NCBI GenBank assembly: GCA_044870185.1
Contig: JBIOYL010000215.1
Span: 1 to 13,001 of the forward strand
Direction: 5' to 3'
Origin: JBIOYL01 sp044870185
Lineage (GTDB): Bacteria; Actinomycetota; CALGFH01
Length of the DNA stretch: 13,001 nt
The notes below the pieces were generated by a model that was given only the letters and a program-made list of their open reading frames with translations, was not told the origin of the DNA and did no database searches. The number at the start of each line of letters is the position of its first letter. Position 1 is the first letter of the stretch. Below are positions 6,163 through 13,001 of this stretch, piece by piece. Made by a program: the position numbers and the translations under genes.

Positions 6163-7365
6163 ATGGCCACCGAGTACGACGCCATCGTCGTGGGCGCCCG
6201 CTGCGCGGGCGCACCGACCGCAATGCTGCTGGCCCGCAAGGGCTACCGGGTGCTGCTGGTCGATCGGGCCGCGTTCCCCAGCGACACGCTGTCCACCCAC
6301 GTGATCCACGCGCCCGGGGTGGCCGCGCTGCGCCGCTGGGGGCTGCTCGACCAGGTCATCGCCTCGGGCTGCCCGCCGATCCGCACCTACTCGTTCGACT
6401 TGGGGCCGTTCACCATCAGCGGCACGCCCCGACCGCACGACGGCATCTCCACCGCCTACGCGCCGCGGCGCACCGTCCTCGACAAGCTCCTGGTGGACGC
6501 CGCCGGCCATGCCGGCGCCGAGGTCCGGGAGCGCTTCACCGTCGAGGAGCTGGTCGTCGAGGACGGCGTGGCGGTCGGAATCCGTGGCCACGCCGCGAAC
6601 GGGAAGACGGTGCTGGAGCGCGCCCACGTGGTGGTCGGTGCCGACGGGCGGAACTCCCGCGTCGCCAGGGCCGTCGGCGCCGAGCAGTACCACCAGAAGC
6701 CGAAGCTGCAGTGGGCCGCCTACACCTACTGGAGCGACCTGCCCGTCGACGGCCTGGAGACCGTGGTCTGCCCCGACCGCGGCTGGGGCGCAATGCCGAC
6801 CAACGATGGCCTGACGGTGCTGATCGTCGGGTGGCCGTATGCGGAGGCGGCCGCCTACCGGGCCGACGTGGAGGGCAACTACCTGGCCACCCTGGAGCTG
6901 GTGCCCGAGTTCGCCGAGCGCGTCCGCGCCGCGACCCGCCAGGAGCGCTTCAAGGGCGCTGCCGTGCCCAACTTCCTGCGCAAGCCGTTCGGGCCCGGCT
7001 GGGCGCTGGTCGGCGACGCCGGCTACACCAAGGACCCGATCACCGCCCAGGGCATCAGCGACGCCTTCCGCGACGCCGAGCTGTGCTGCGCCGCCCTGGA
7101 CCAGGCATTTGCCGGCGAGCGTCCGTTCGAGGCCGCCATGGCCGCCTACCAGCGCACCCGCGACGCCCAGGTGCTGGCGATCTACGAGTTCACCGCGCAG
7201 TTCGCGACGCTGGAGCCGCCACCCGAGCAGGTGCAGCGGCTGCTGGGGGCCGTGGCGGGCAACCGCGAGGCCATGGACGCGTTCGCCAGCGTCATCGCCG
7301 GGACCCTGTCGCCGGCGGAGTTCTTCGACCCCGACCACGTCGAGCGCATCCTGCGCGCCGCCTGA
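6163..7365 (+). CDS. FAD-dependent oxidoreductase (geranylgeranyl-reductase/FixC-like group)
   Basis: This 400-residue protein starts at ATG 6163 behind a near-perfect Shine-Dalgarno AGGAGGA (6151-6157). The N-terminus YDAIVVGARCAGAPTAMLLA is a Rossmann beta-alpha-beta with the variant GARCAG instead of GxGxxG, seen in several actinobacterial flavoproteins. LLVDRAAFPSD follows. VVVGADGRNSRVARAVG near residue 165 is the DG motif, and LVGDAGYTKDPITAQGISDA near 285 is the second FAD motif that closes over the flavin. The rest is a substrate-binding sheet and C-terminal helices. The family hydroxylates or reduces lipophilic or aromatic substrates; the substrate here is unknown. It lies 89 bp after the LuxR gene on the same strand and probably shares regulation with it. 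Unlike its three left-hand neighbours, its frame is intact. Confidence 0.87.
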   Translation: MATEYDAIVVGARCAGAPTAMLLARKGYRVLLVDRAAFPSDTLSTHVIHAPGVAALRRWGLLDQVIASGCPPIRTYSFDLGPFTISGTPRPHDGISTAYAPRRTVLDKLLVDAAGHAGAEVRERFTVEELVVEDGVAVGIRGHAANGKTVLERAHVVVGADGRNSRVARAVGAEQYHQKPKLQWAAYTYWSDLPVDGLETVVCPDRGWGAMPTNDGLTVLIVGWPYAEAAAYRADVEGNYLATLELVPEFAERVRAATRQERFKGAAVPNFLRKPFGPGWALVGDAGYTKDPITAQGISDAFRDAELCCAALDQAFAGERPFEAAMAAYQRTRDAQVLAIYEFTAQFATLEPPPEQVQRLLGAVAGNREAMDAFASVIAGTLSPAEFFDPDHVERILRAA

Positions 7366-7398
7366 CCAGCGACGAGGGCGACCTGGAGGCGCTGCCAT

Positions 7399-7418
7399 AG
7401 CTCATCGGACCCTGAGCT
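7399..7418. terminator. Weak hairpin between convergent genes
   Basis: AGCTCA and TGAGCT pair across an 8-nt loop, about 34 bp after the flavoprotein stop and overlapping the stop of the minus-strand 102-residue gene. The stem is only 6 bp with no U-tract, so termination activity is uncertain. Confidence 0.25.
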
Positions 7419-7710
7419 GTCCGGTGCCGATGCGCACCAGGGAGCCCTGGGTGCGCCGACCCTCGGCCCGATAGACGAAGCGGATGACCTCGCCACCCTC
7501 GGCGTGCGCGATGGCTTCCGCCCCGGTCAGGTCGACCCGGTCGCCGCTGTCCTTGCCGGGACGCGCGACGAACCGGACCAGCTCGGGCTGGGCCGGGAAT
7601 CGTTGACCGTTGCCGGTGGTGTAGCCGAACAGGAGACGGACCAGCTCCGCCTTGGAGTCGAGCGGCCGATGCTGGGCGAGACGGTGGTCGAAGACCATGA
7701 CGTCGTACAT
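7402..7710 (-). CDS. Conserved-looking hypothetical protein, 102 residues
   Basis: I do not recognise the family. ATG 7710 begins MYDVMVFDHRLAQHRPL and has a purine-rich GGAGAGGAG about 9-17 nt upstream, which supports translation. The protein has no signal peptide, membrane segment, cysteine or HTH. It is soluble-looking, with alternating strands such as ELVRFVARPGKD, AIAHAEGGEVIRFVYRAEG and SLVRIGTGQLRVR, suggesting a small beta-rich fold. It is the only minus-strand gene between the flavoprotein and the secreted hydrolase, and is convergent with the former and divergent from the latter. Codon use matches its neighbours, with no sign of recent transfer. A regulatory or ligand-binding role is possible but unsupported. 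Confidence 0.65.
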   Translation of the reverse strand: MYDVMVFDHRLAQHRPLDSKAELVRLLFGYTTGNGQRFPAQPELVRFVARPGKDSGDRVDLTGAEAIAHAEGGEVIRFVYRAEGRRTQGSLVRIGTGQLRVR

Positions 7711-7915
7711 GGAGCACCGCTCCTCTCCGGGTTCCGGCAGTCTATGACACCCGCCTGATCGCGATTATTGTCCGATCGGGTTTGCTCGGCTCGAAACCGG
7801 GGAAGGGCGCAGGGCCGGAACGGTCTCCGCGCACGAGCACCCGACCCGTCGCCGTCCGGTGCGGCGGGAGGCCGAGCCTGCCCGTTCGGCCCGCCCAACC
7901 TCCCGGAGGGGTCGC
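7711..7915. promoter_or_regulatory. Divergent intergenic region upstream of the secreted hydrolase
   Basis: These 205 bp separate two divergent starts. They include the most AT-rich short patch nearby (GCGATTATTGTCC, 7761-7773) and a GATCG/CGATC inverted repeat with an 11-nt spacer around it. TTGTCC (7768-7773) could be a -35 box, but the matching -10 (TCGAAA at 7791) is poor. I infer promoters for both genes lie here but cannot place them. Confidence 0.35.
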
Positions 7916-10510
7916 ATGACTCGTCGCAGGTTGTTCGCGCTCGTCGCCCTCACGGCCCTGCTGGCCATGCCCGCTGCGGCCGTCCAAGGCAGCCCGGCCG
8001 TGGGCGCCGGCCAGCACCCCACCCTGTCGACCACCGACCGGCTCCAGGATCGCCGTGAGGTCGCGGCCGGGACGCGGGCGTATGCGATCGGCTTCGAGGA
8101 CGGGCGCTTCTACGCCAACGGCTGGCACATCACCGGCGAGATGGGCGGCGTGTGGACGCCGCCGTTGAAGCTCGTCGACGGGGTGTGGTTCGGGCTCGAC
8201 GGCCAGTGGGTCGGACCCGCGACGAAGTTCTCGAGCGGGTGGGGCTCCACCCGCTACGACCTGCCGGACACCGCGGGCCTGCAGCTTACGCGCACCGACT
8301 TCGTGCCCGACGGGCGCCGCGGGGCGCTGTTCGGGCTCCGGATCACCAACCCGGGGGCGGCGCGGACCGCCAAGCTGTCGGTCGACGCCCACTCCGAGCT
8401 GATGGGCCAGTACCCGTGGGGGTTTACGGGCGTCACCCCCAACGCCAGCGACAACCTCGCCGACCAGGGCAGCTACGACGGCCACAACCTGGTGTTCACC
8501 GACGACGGTGCGCTGCCCGGTGCCCCGGAGCACCACTACGCGGCGCTGGTGGGCACCGCGCTGACGCCCGACTCGGGCGTGATCGGCGACCAGTTCTGGG
8601 GGCCGCAGCCCGGCCACCGCTGCACCGGCACCGAGCCGGGCGCGCCGGCCGAGCCCAAGCCGTCGAAGTGCGACGACGGCCCGTTCGGCCGCGGCACCGG
8701 CGGCGAGCTGACCTACACGCTGTCGCTGCCGGCCGGCGGCTCCACGACGGTGTGGCTGGCGGTCGCCGGCTCCGACCAGGGCCTGGCATCGGCACGGCAG
8801 GAGCTGACCGGGGTGCTGGCCGACCCCGATCGGCAGCTCGCCGCGAAGCTGGCCGCCCGCGAGCGGCTCGCGCGGATGACCGAGCTGTCGCTGCCGGGCG
8901 ACCCGCTGGTGCAGGAGTCGATCGCCTGGGGCAAGCAGAACCTCGCCGACCTCACCCAACGCGCCGAGAACCTCCAGATCCGCTGGACCAACCAGGGCAA
9001 GCAGTTCCCGGCGCCGCTGGGCACCGTGCCCGAGGCGACCTGGATCGGCGCCGGCTTCCCGGACTACCCGTGGATCTTCGGCACCGACGGGGAGTACACC
9101 GCGTTCGCCGCGGTCGCCGTGGGCCAGTTCGAGGCCATCAAGGACCACCTGCGTGCCCTGCGTGACATCTCCGACATCCTCAACGCGCGTTCGGGCGTGG
9201 TGGTGCACGAGGCGGTCGCCGACGGCTCCATCTGGTTCGGGCACGACTCGCGCCACACCAACCCCGACGGCAGCATCGCCTACGACTTCAACACCGATGA
9301 GACGGTCAAGTTCCCGAGCGCCGTCGCGCTGCTGTGGCGCTGGACCGGGGACAACCGCTTCCGCGACGACCTGTACGACTTCGCTGTGCGCAACCTGCGC
9401 TACGTCGTGCGCAGCCTGGACGCCGACCACGACGGCTGGCCCGAGGGGCTCGGCAACGTCGAGCGCACCGGCATGGGCCCGGAGAAGCTGGACAACACCG
9501 TCTACTTCATCCGCGGCCTGGACGACCTGGCCGACATGGCCCGCTCCAAGCACGACGGCGCCACCTTTGCGTGGGCGAGGAACCTCGCCCGCAAGCTGGC
9601 GCAGCGCTTCGACGGCACCTGGTGGTACCAGGCCGCGCAGCAGTACGCCGACTCCCTGAACGACCCGGGCGACATCCAGTCGTTCCAGAAGCACTGGATC
9701 GGCCAGACGCCCATGGAGGCGGAGCTGCGCGTCGACGGCCAGACGGTCCCCGGCCTGGCCCCGTTCGACCACGGCGACACGGCGCTGGCGGGGCGGGAGG
9801 ATCCCTGCTACAGCGGCGAGCATCCGCTCAACCCCGGGCTGTTCCACACCGGCTGCGGCGGCGGGCCCACCGGCCAGGGCGAGCTGGTCGTCTTCGGCCT
9901 GACCACGTCGATCCAGTCGGTCGGCGAGGGCAACTACGGCCGCCTGGGCCCGGGCCAGCAGCAGCGCTACACCCACGCGCTGGCCGAGACGATGTTCTCC
10001 GAGCCCGCCACGGACGGCACCCCCGACGAGCAGCCGGGCGCGATGCCGGAGATCTTCCCGTCGCCGGACCAGGGCGCCAACATCGACCGCTGCTGGACGT
10101 GCCGCTCGATGTTCATGCAGGCGTGGGGGAACTACGGCACCGCGTGGGCGGTCGTGCACCAGTGGCTGGGCGTGCGGCCCGACCTCGGCGCCGGCCAGCT
10201 CGAGGTGACGCCGCAGGTGCCACCGGGCGCCCCGTACGTTGCCGGCAGCAACATCCGGCTCGGCGGCGGGTCGGTGGCGGTCCGGGCCGAGGCCGGCGGC
10301 GGCACCTACCGGACCGACGTCCGGCTCGGCCTGGCGACCAGGCTGGTGATCGGCCACACGCTGCCGCCCGGCGCCAAGGTCGCAGCGGTAACCCTCGACG
10401 GCGCCCCGGTCCACTACCGTATCCGCCTCACCAACCGCGGCCAGGAGGTCCTGGTCGACGCCGGACGCCACAGCGGCGGCACGTTCCGCCTGGAGGTCCG
10501 CACCGCCTGA
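7916..10510 (+). CDS. Secreted glycoside hydrolase-like protein (amylo-alpha-1,6-glucosidase/GDE-type toroid)
   Basis: This is an 864-residue protein. ATG 7916 follows GGAGGGG. MTRRRLFALVALTALLAMP is a clear Sec signal peptide, with cleavage likely near residue 22-28. Residues of about 30-310 form a beta-sandwich-like N-terminal domain (YAIGFEDGRFYANGWHITGE). Residues of about 330-760 resemble an (alpha/alpha)6 toroid: FPDYPWIFGTDGEYT near 380, DHDGWPEGLGNVERTG near 507 and MPEIFPSPDQG near 709. The segment RCWTCRSMFMQAWGNYG matches the C-x-x-Q-A-W pattern of glycogen-debranching catalytic domains. The Glu residues of WPEG and MPEIF are candidate catalytic acids. A small beta domain ends the protein. 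Three cysteine pairs fit an extracytoplasmic enzyme. It probably cuts alpha-linked glycans outside the membrane; exact substrate and GH family are uncertain. Confidence 0.8.
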   Translation: MTRRRLFALVALTALLAMPAAAVQGSPAVGAGQHPTLSTTDRLQDRREVAAGTRAYAIGFEDGRFYANGWHITGEMGGVWTPPLKLVDGVWFGLDGQWVGPATKFSSGWGSTRYDLPDTAGLQLTRTDFVPDGRRGALFGLRITNPGAARTAKLSVDAHSELMGQYPWGFTGVTPNASDNLADQGSYDGHNLVFTDDGALPGAPEHHYAALVGTALTPDSGVIGDQFWGPQPGHRCTGTEPGAPAEPKPSKCDDGPFGRGTGGELTYTLSLPAGGSTTVWLAVAGSDQGLASARQELTGVLADPDRQLAAKLAARERLARMTELSLPGDPLVQESIAWGKQNLADLTQRAENLQIRWTNQGKQFPAPLGTVPEATWIGAGFPDYPWIFGTDGEYTAFAAVAVGQFEAIKDHLRALRDISDILNARSGVVVHEAVADGSIWFGHDSRHTNPDGSIAYDFNTDETVKFPSAVALLWRWTGDNRFRDDLYDFAVRNLRYVVRSLDADHDGWPEGLGNVERTGMGPEKLDNTVYFIRGLDDLADMARSKHDGATFAWARNLARKLAQRFDGTWWYQAAQQYADSLNDPGDIQSFQKHWIGQTPMEAELRVDGQTVPGLAPFDHGDTALAGREDPCYSGEHPLNPGLFHTGCGGGPTGQGELVVFGLTTSIQSVGEGNYGRLGPGQQQRYTHALAETMFSEPATDGTPDEQPGAMPEIFPSPDQGANIDRCWTCRSMFMQAWGNYGTAWAVVHQWLGVRPDLGAGQLEVTPQVPPGAPYVAGSNIRLGGGSVAVRAEAGGGTYRTDVRLGLATRLVIGHTLPPGAKVAAVTLDGAPVHYRIRLTNRGQEVLVDAGRHSGGTFRLEVRTA

Positions 10511-10539
10511 GCGACCGCCGGAGCGAGGTGCCCGGCAAG

Positions 10540-11421
10540 ATGACGAGCCAGGAACGGCGCGCCGCCGTGATGGAGCTGTACGCCCATGCGGGCCTCGACC
10601 CGCAGGCGGCGGCGCTGCTCGAGCAGAGCCTGGCGCCGCGGCCGCGGTCGATGCTGGTGGACATGGCGGCCTGGTTCGGGCTCGGTGCCGGGCAGGTGGT
10701 GCTCGACGCCGGCTGCCGGGACGCGCGCTACGCGGTCCCGCTCGTCCAGCGGTTCGGCTGCCGGGTCGTCGGGGTCGACCTGGTCGACGCGGGGTTCGCG
10801 CGCGGCCGGGCCGAGGCCGCCAATGCGGCCGTGGCCGGCTCGATCAGCTTCGTCCAGGGCGACCTGGCCGCCTTGCCGATCGGCAGCGGCACCTGCGACC
10901 TGGTGTGGTGCCGCGACACGCTGGAGCACCTCGGCGACCCCGGTGGGGTCCTGCGGGAGTGCTACCGGGTGCTGCGGCCGGGTGGCGGCATGCTGCTGCA
11001 CACCGCGTTCGCGACCGGGCTGTTGGACCAGCGCGAGCGGGCCCGGCTGTTCGAGGCGCTGGCGTTGTCGCCGGCGGCCATGGACCAGACGGTGGTCGAG
11101 GGTGCTGTCGCAGCGGCCGGGTTCGAGCTGGCCGGCAACGACCGCATCGGCGGGGAGTGGGTCGAGTACGACCTGGAGCACGGCGGCGACCGGGTCGCCG
11201 CCAGCCTGCTGGCGGTCTGCCGGCTGGTGCGCGCGCGTGACCGCTTCCTCGCGGCGCTGGGGCCCGTCTGGTACGAGCGGCTGCTTGCGTTCGAGCAGTG
11301 GCGGCTGTACCTGGTGCTCGGCAAGCTGGAGACGCGCGTGTACCGGCTCGTCAAGGGCCGGCCGGGTGCGGGGGGTGCGTCGCGCTGGCCGAAGCGGCTA
11401 CCAGACGCCGCCGATCCATGA
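10540..11421 (+). CDS. Class I SAM-dependent methyltransferase
   Basis: The product is 293 residues. After a helical cap of 45 residues, VVLDAGCRDARYAVPL (near 53-68) is motif I, with the usual GCGxG altered to GCRDA. VVGVDLVDAG supplies the acidic residue that binds the SAM ribose. FVQGDLAALPIGSGTCDLVW and DTLEHLGDPGGVLREC are motifs II-III, and RVLRPGGGMLLHTAF is the post-motif strand of the Methyltransf_11 group. The C-terminal 120 residues are helical and basic. I chose ATG 10540; GTG 10528 is in frame with GGAG close upstream and is possible. The gene follows the secreted hydrolase by 29 bp and is probably co-transcribed, although one product is extracellular and this one cytoplasmic. 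Substrate (sugar, lipid or small molecule) cannot be told. Its 3' end overlaps the convergent cNMP gene by 24 bp. Confidence 0.85.
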   Translation: MTSQERRAAVMELYAHAGLDPQAAALLEQSLAPRPRSMLVDMAAWFGLGAGQVVLDAGCRDARYAVPLVQRFGCRVVGVDLVDAGFARGRAEAANAAVAGSISFVQGDLAALPIGSGTCDLVWCRDTLEHLGDPGGVLRECYRVLRPGGGMLLHTAFATGLLDQRERARLFEALALSPAAMDQTVVEGAVAAAGFELAGNDRIGGEWVEYDLEHGGDRVAASLLAVCRLVRARDRFLAALGPVWYERLLAFEQWRLYLVLGKLETRVYRLVKGRPGAGGASRWPKRLPDAADP

Positions 11422-11838
11422 GTCGACGCGGTCCTGCACTTCGCGCAGGCGCTCCACTAGGCTTTTCAGCATGCGCACCGCGACCTGCGGGTCCTCGAGC
11501 AGGAAGGCCTGGAAGTCGTCCGCGGGGATCCGCAGCGCCTCGACGGGTTCGACGGCCTTGACCGTCGCCATGCGCTTCTTGCCGGCGAGCACGGCCATCT
11601 CCCCGAAGAAGTCGCCCTGCTCGAGTCGGTGGAACCGCCCGCCCACGTCCACCTCGGCAGCGCCCGACACGATGATGTACATCGCGTCGCCCGGGTCTCC
11701 CCGTTCGACGATGGCCTGGCCCGCATCGCACGAGGCCCGATGCCCGACCCGCACGATCTTCTCGAGGTCCTCGCGATCGAGCCCCGCGAACAGGGGGGTG
11801 CTCTTCAGGGCCGCGATCCCTGCCGTCATCTTGTCCAT
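11398..11838 (-). CDS. Stand-alone cyclic-nucleotide-binding (Crp-type) domain protein
   Basis: This 146-residue protein starts at ATG 11838 with GGGAGGG 5 nt upstream. It begins IAALKSTPLFAGLDREDLEK, then the beta-roll with GDPGDAMYIIVSGAAEVDV, and the phosphate-binding cassette GDFFGEMAVLAGKKRMATV, in which the Glu of FGE and the Arg before MATV are the expected contacts for cyclic phosphate and ribose. A C-terminal helix follows (ADDFQAFLLEDPQVAVRML) and a short coiled tail. Crp/Fnr transcription factors run to 200-230 residues with a winged helix; that DNA-binding part is absent, so this is a sensor or adaptor rather than a repressor. It lies 80 bp downstream of the MBL hydrolase on the same strand, so it may be an operon partner. 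Confidence 0.85.
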   Translation of the reverse strand: MDKMTAGIAALKSTPLFAGLDREDLEKIVRVGHRASCDAGQAIVERGDPGDAMYIIVSGAAEVDVGGRFHRLEQGDFFGEMAVLAGKKRMATVKAVEPVEALRIPADDFQAFLLEDPQVAVRMLKSLVERLREVQDRVDSWIGGVW

Positions 11839-11918
11839 GCAATCCCTCCCGCCGCAGTATCCCCTCTGGCCGGCGCCCACGTCGAGGCGCGCCGTCGCCG
11901 GTCCAGCGCTCCCGCCCA

Positions 11919-12737
11919 CTACCGCCCGTCGGCGCCGATCCACTGCAGGTACCGGCCCGCCGAGCGCTCCACCGCCCCGATCCCGCCTCGTGGCATGACG
12001 CGGTCCCACCATCCGCCGTAGATGCGCTCGAACCGATAGGGCCGGACGGCGGCAACGATCCGGCGCACCTCGGCGGCCGGCAGCGGGATGAGGTTGGGGT
12101 AGCTTCGCATGAAGCTGACGTAGCGCACGTCGGGGACCACGGTCATGGTGTCGCCGACCAGCAGCGCCCCTCGACCCCCAGCTCCCTGGGCCCAGTGCAG
12201 CACCGCGCTGCCGTCGAAATGGCCGCCGCACTGGATCAGGGTCAGGCCCGGCAGCACCGCCCGGGTCCCCGCCCACAGCACCACGGCCGCGTCGTCGTAC
12301 TGGACCCACTGCCGGTCGGCGGCCGGGATGTGGATGGTGGCGCCGTCGAACGCCCGGCTCCATGCCACCATGGCACCGTAGAAGTGGGGGTGGGACATGG
12401 CGATGCCGGCGACGCCACCGCGGCGCTGGATCGCCTCGATCGCCTGCTGGTCGATGTAGCCGACACAGTCCCACAGGAGGTTCCCGGCGGGGGTTTGGAC
12501 GAGCAGGGCGCGCTGTCCGATCCCCACCGGGGGGGTCGTGCCCACGCCGACAAGACCCGGCTCCAGCTCCCGAAGGTCGATGCGGTGGCCGGCCGCGGCC
12601 AGCTCCTGCAAGGTGGTCCACGCCTGCCCCTGCTGCCGGACGTACTGGCGCTCGTCCTGGCAGATCGGGCAACCCTCCGGAGGCCGTTCGGTGGGTGCCT
12701 GCTGCACCCCACAGGTCAGGCAGATGTAGCTGCCCAT
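11919..12737 (-). CDS. MBL-fold metallohydrolase with N-terminal zinc ribbon
   Basis: This 272-residue protein opens with a rubredoxin-like knuckle pair, CLTCG (residues 6-10) and CPICQDERQYV (near 23), likely holding one zinc. The metallo-beta-lactamase fold follows: VGIGQRALLVQTPAGNLLWD, then VAGIAMSHPHFYGAMVAWSR. There the usual HxHxDH is reduced to HPHFY, a form known in a small family of zinc-ribbon MBL proteins. CGGHFDGSAVLHW, LLVGDTMTVVPD and FERIYGGWWD supply further conserved His/Asp positions. The hydrolysed substrate is unknown. I chose ATG 12737 because the zinc ribbon begins directly after it. No good Shine-Dalgarno precedes it, and the presumed IS200/IS605 left end begins within about 20 bp, so its native leader may have been lost. 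Confidence 0.83.
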   Translation of the reverse strand: MGSYICLTCGVQQAPTERPPEGCPICQDERQYVRQQGQAWTTLQELAAAGHRIDLRELEPGLVGVGTTPPVGIGQRALLVQTPAGNLLWDCVGYIDQQAIEAIQRRGGVAGIAMSHPHFYGAMVAWSRAFDGATIHIPAADRQWVQYDDAAVVLWAGTRAVLPGLTLIQCGGHFDGSAVLHWAQGAGGRGALLVGDTMTVVPDVRYVSFMRSYPNLIPLPAAEVRRIVAAVRPYRFERIYGGWWDRVMPRGGIGAVERSAGRYLQWIGADGR

Positions 12738-12755
12738 CAGGATGCGCCGAGGGGA

Positions 12756-12775
12756 CTGCCGCCTTGAGGCGGCAG
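12756..12775 (+). repeat. Perfect hairpin, probable IS200/IS605-type left end
   Basis: CTGCCGCC and GGCGGCAG form an 8-bp perfect stem with a TTGA loop, ending 85 bp before the tnpB-like start. IS200/IS605 elements carry subterminal hairpins at each end that Y1 transposases recognise, and the spacing fits a left end of a tnpB-only (IS1341-type) element. The other end is outside the window, so this is a likely but unproved assignment. Confidence 0.5.
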
Positions 12776-12860
12776 AGGAATCGGCGCGCCACCCCCTTCC
12801 ACCATCCACAATCGCTGCGGTTGACCACCCACCGGCACAGCCAGCTGCGATACTCCGGGC

Positions 12861-13001
12861 ATGCGACGCGCCTACAAGTTCCCCCTGCGCCCGACAGCCA
12901 AGCAAGCCGCGGCGCTGACCGCGATGCTGGACGACCACCGGCAGCTGTACAACGGCGCGCTGGAGCACCGCCGCACCGCCTGGCAGACCCACCGGGTGAC
13001 C
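12861..13001 (+). CDS. tnpB: IS200/IS605-family TnpB-like RNA-guided nuclease, N-terminus (partial)
   Basis: The frame from ATG 12861 runs off the window after 47 codons. The start MRRAYKFPLRPTAKQAAAL is the typical N-terminal strand of TnpB/OrfB proteins (YKFRLxPTxxQ), followed by the helix DDHRQLYNGALEHRRTAW, which matches the usual LYN-x-AL-x-x-R phrase. The RuvC residues and zinc ribbon lie beyond the window. TnpB proteins are guided by an RNA from the element's right end and cut DNA at the donor site, helping the element persist. No tnpA is present upstream, so this is either a tnpB-only element or one with tnpA elsewhere. Only 47 residues are visible, so intactness is unknown. Confidence 0.85.
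   Translation, partial: MRRAYKFPLRPTAKQAAALTAMLDDHRQLYNGALEHRRTAWQTHRVT

Noticed and set aside
6040..7398. 452-codon minus-strand frame
   Set aside because: It is antisense to the intact FAD oxidoreductase, whose motifs and Shine-Dalgarno are convincing. The minus frame has none.
7761..7796. Sigma-70-like promoter TTGTCC with TCGAAA
   Set aside because: The -10 half matches poorly and spacing alone is weak evidence. It is mentioned only within the intergenic entry.
7742..10471. 909-codon open frame on the minus strand opposite the secreted hydrolase
   Set aside because: It is rich in Arg, Ala, Gly and Val with no domain, signal or ribosome site. It mirrors the plus-strand gene, as is common in DNA with G/C third positions, while the plus-strand protein has clear family motifs.
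1..13001. CRISPR array or toxin-antitoxin/defence operon
   Set aside because: No regularly spaced repeats and no Cas, restriction, toxin or known defence-family motifs were seen. TnpB is the only nuclease-like gene and is a transposon protein.

Overview
The window is a high-GC stretch (by eye around 70%, with G/C at most third codon positions). GTG starts, LuxR/TPR regulators, VOC and PPOX small proteins, FAD monooxygenases and an IS200/IS605 tnpB gene suggest a soil-type actinobacterium (Actinomycetota). The sequence alone does not fix genus or species. There is no rRNA, no complete tRNA, no CRISPR array and no recognisable phage structural gene.

Layout, left to right. (1) 1-305: the C-terminal end of an IS630-type DDE transposase, cut by the window edge. 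(2) 400-897: a small FMN split-barrel (pyridoxamine-phosphate-oxidase-like) protein. (3) 898-1313: no intact gene. It holds a clean 3' half of a tRNA-Val(CAC), with no matching 5' half, and next to it a possible broken transposase helix-turn-helix. This looks like an old integration scar. (4) 1314-1667: a VOC/glyoxalase-like protein, then a short hairpin, then a convergent minus-strand pair at 1772-4308. That pair is a multi-pass membrane protein resembling the sensor half of a histidine kinase, whose stop overlaps (ATGA) the start of a flavin monooxygenase. (5) Divergent from this pair across about 110 bp is a TPR/LuxR-type regulator (4419-6073), followed by a second FAD-dependent oxidoreductase (6163-7365). 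(6) 7402-7710 (minus): a 102-residue protein of unknown function. (7) 7916-11421: a secreted, alpha/alpha-toroid glycoside hydrolase-like protein, then a SAM methyltransferase 29 bp downstream. (8) 11398-12737 (minus): a zinc-ribbon plus MBL-fold hydrolase and a stand-alone cyclic-nucleotide-binding domain. (9) 12861-13001: the N-terminus of a TnpB-like protein, with a perfect upstream hairpin that looks like an IS200/IS605 left end.

The most striking features are three neighbouring genes (flavin monooxygenase, membrane sensor-like protein, LuxR regulator), each split by one small indel in a G/C-rich run while all other genes are intact. This is either local assembly error or shared decay. 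With the indels corrected, the region reads as a regulated redox module: two flavoproteins flanking a membrane sensor-like protein and a transcriptional activator. Its substrate cannot be read from sequence. I do not see a clear defence system or other obviously new machinery. The best candidates for something undescribed are the translationally coupled membrane-module/monooxygenase pair and the secreted toroid hydrolase with its companion methyltransferase.
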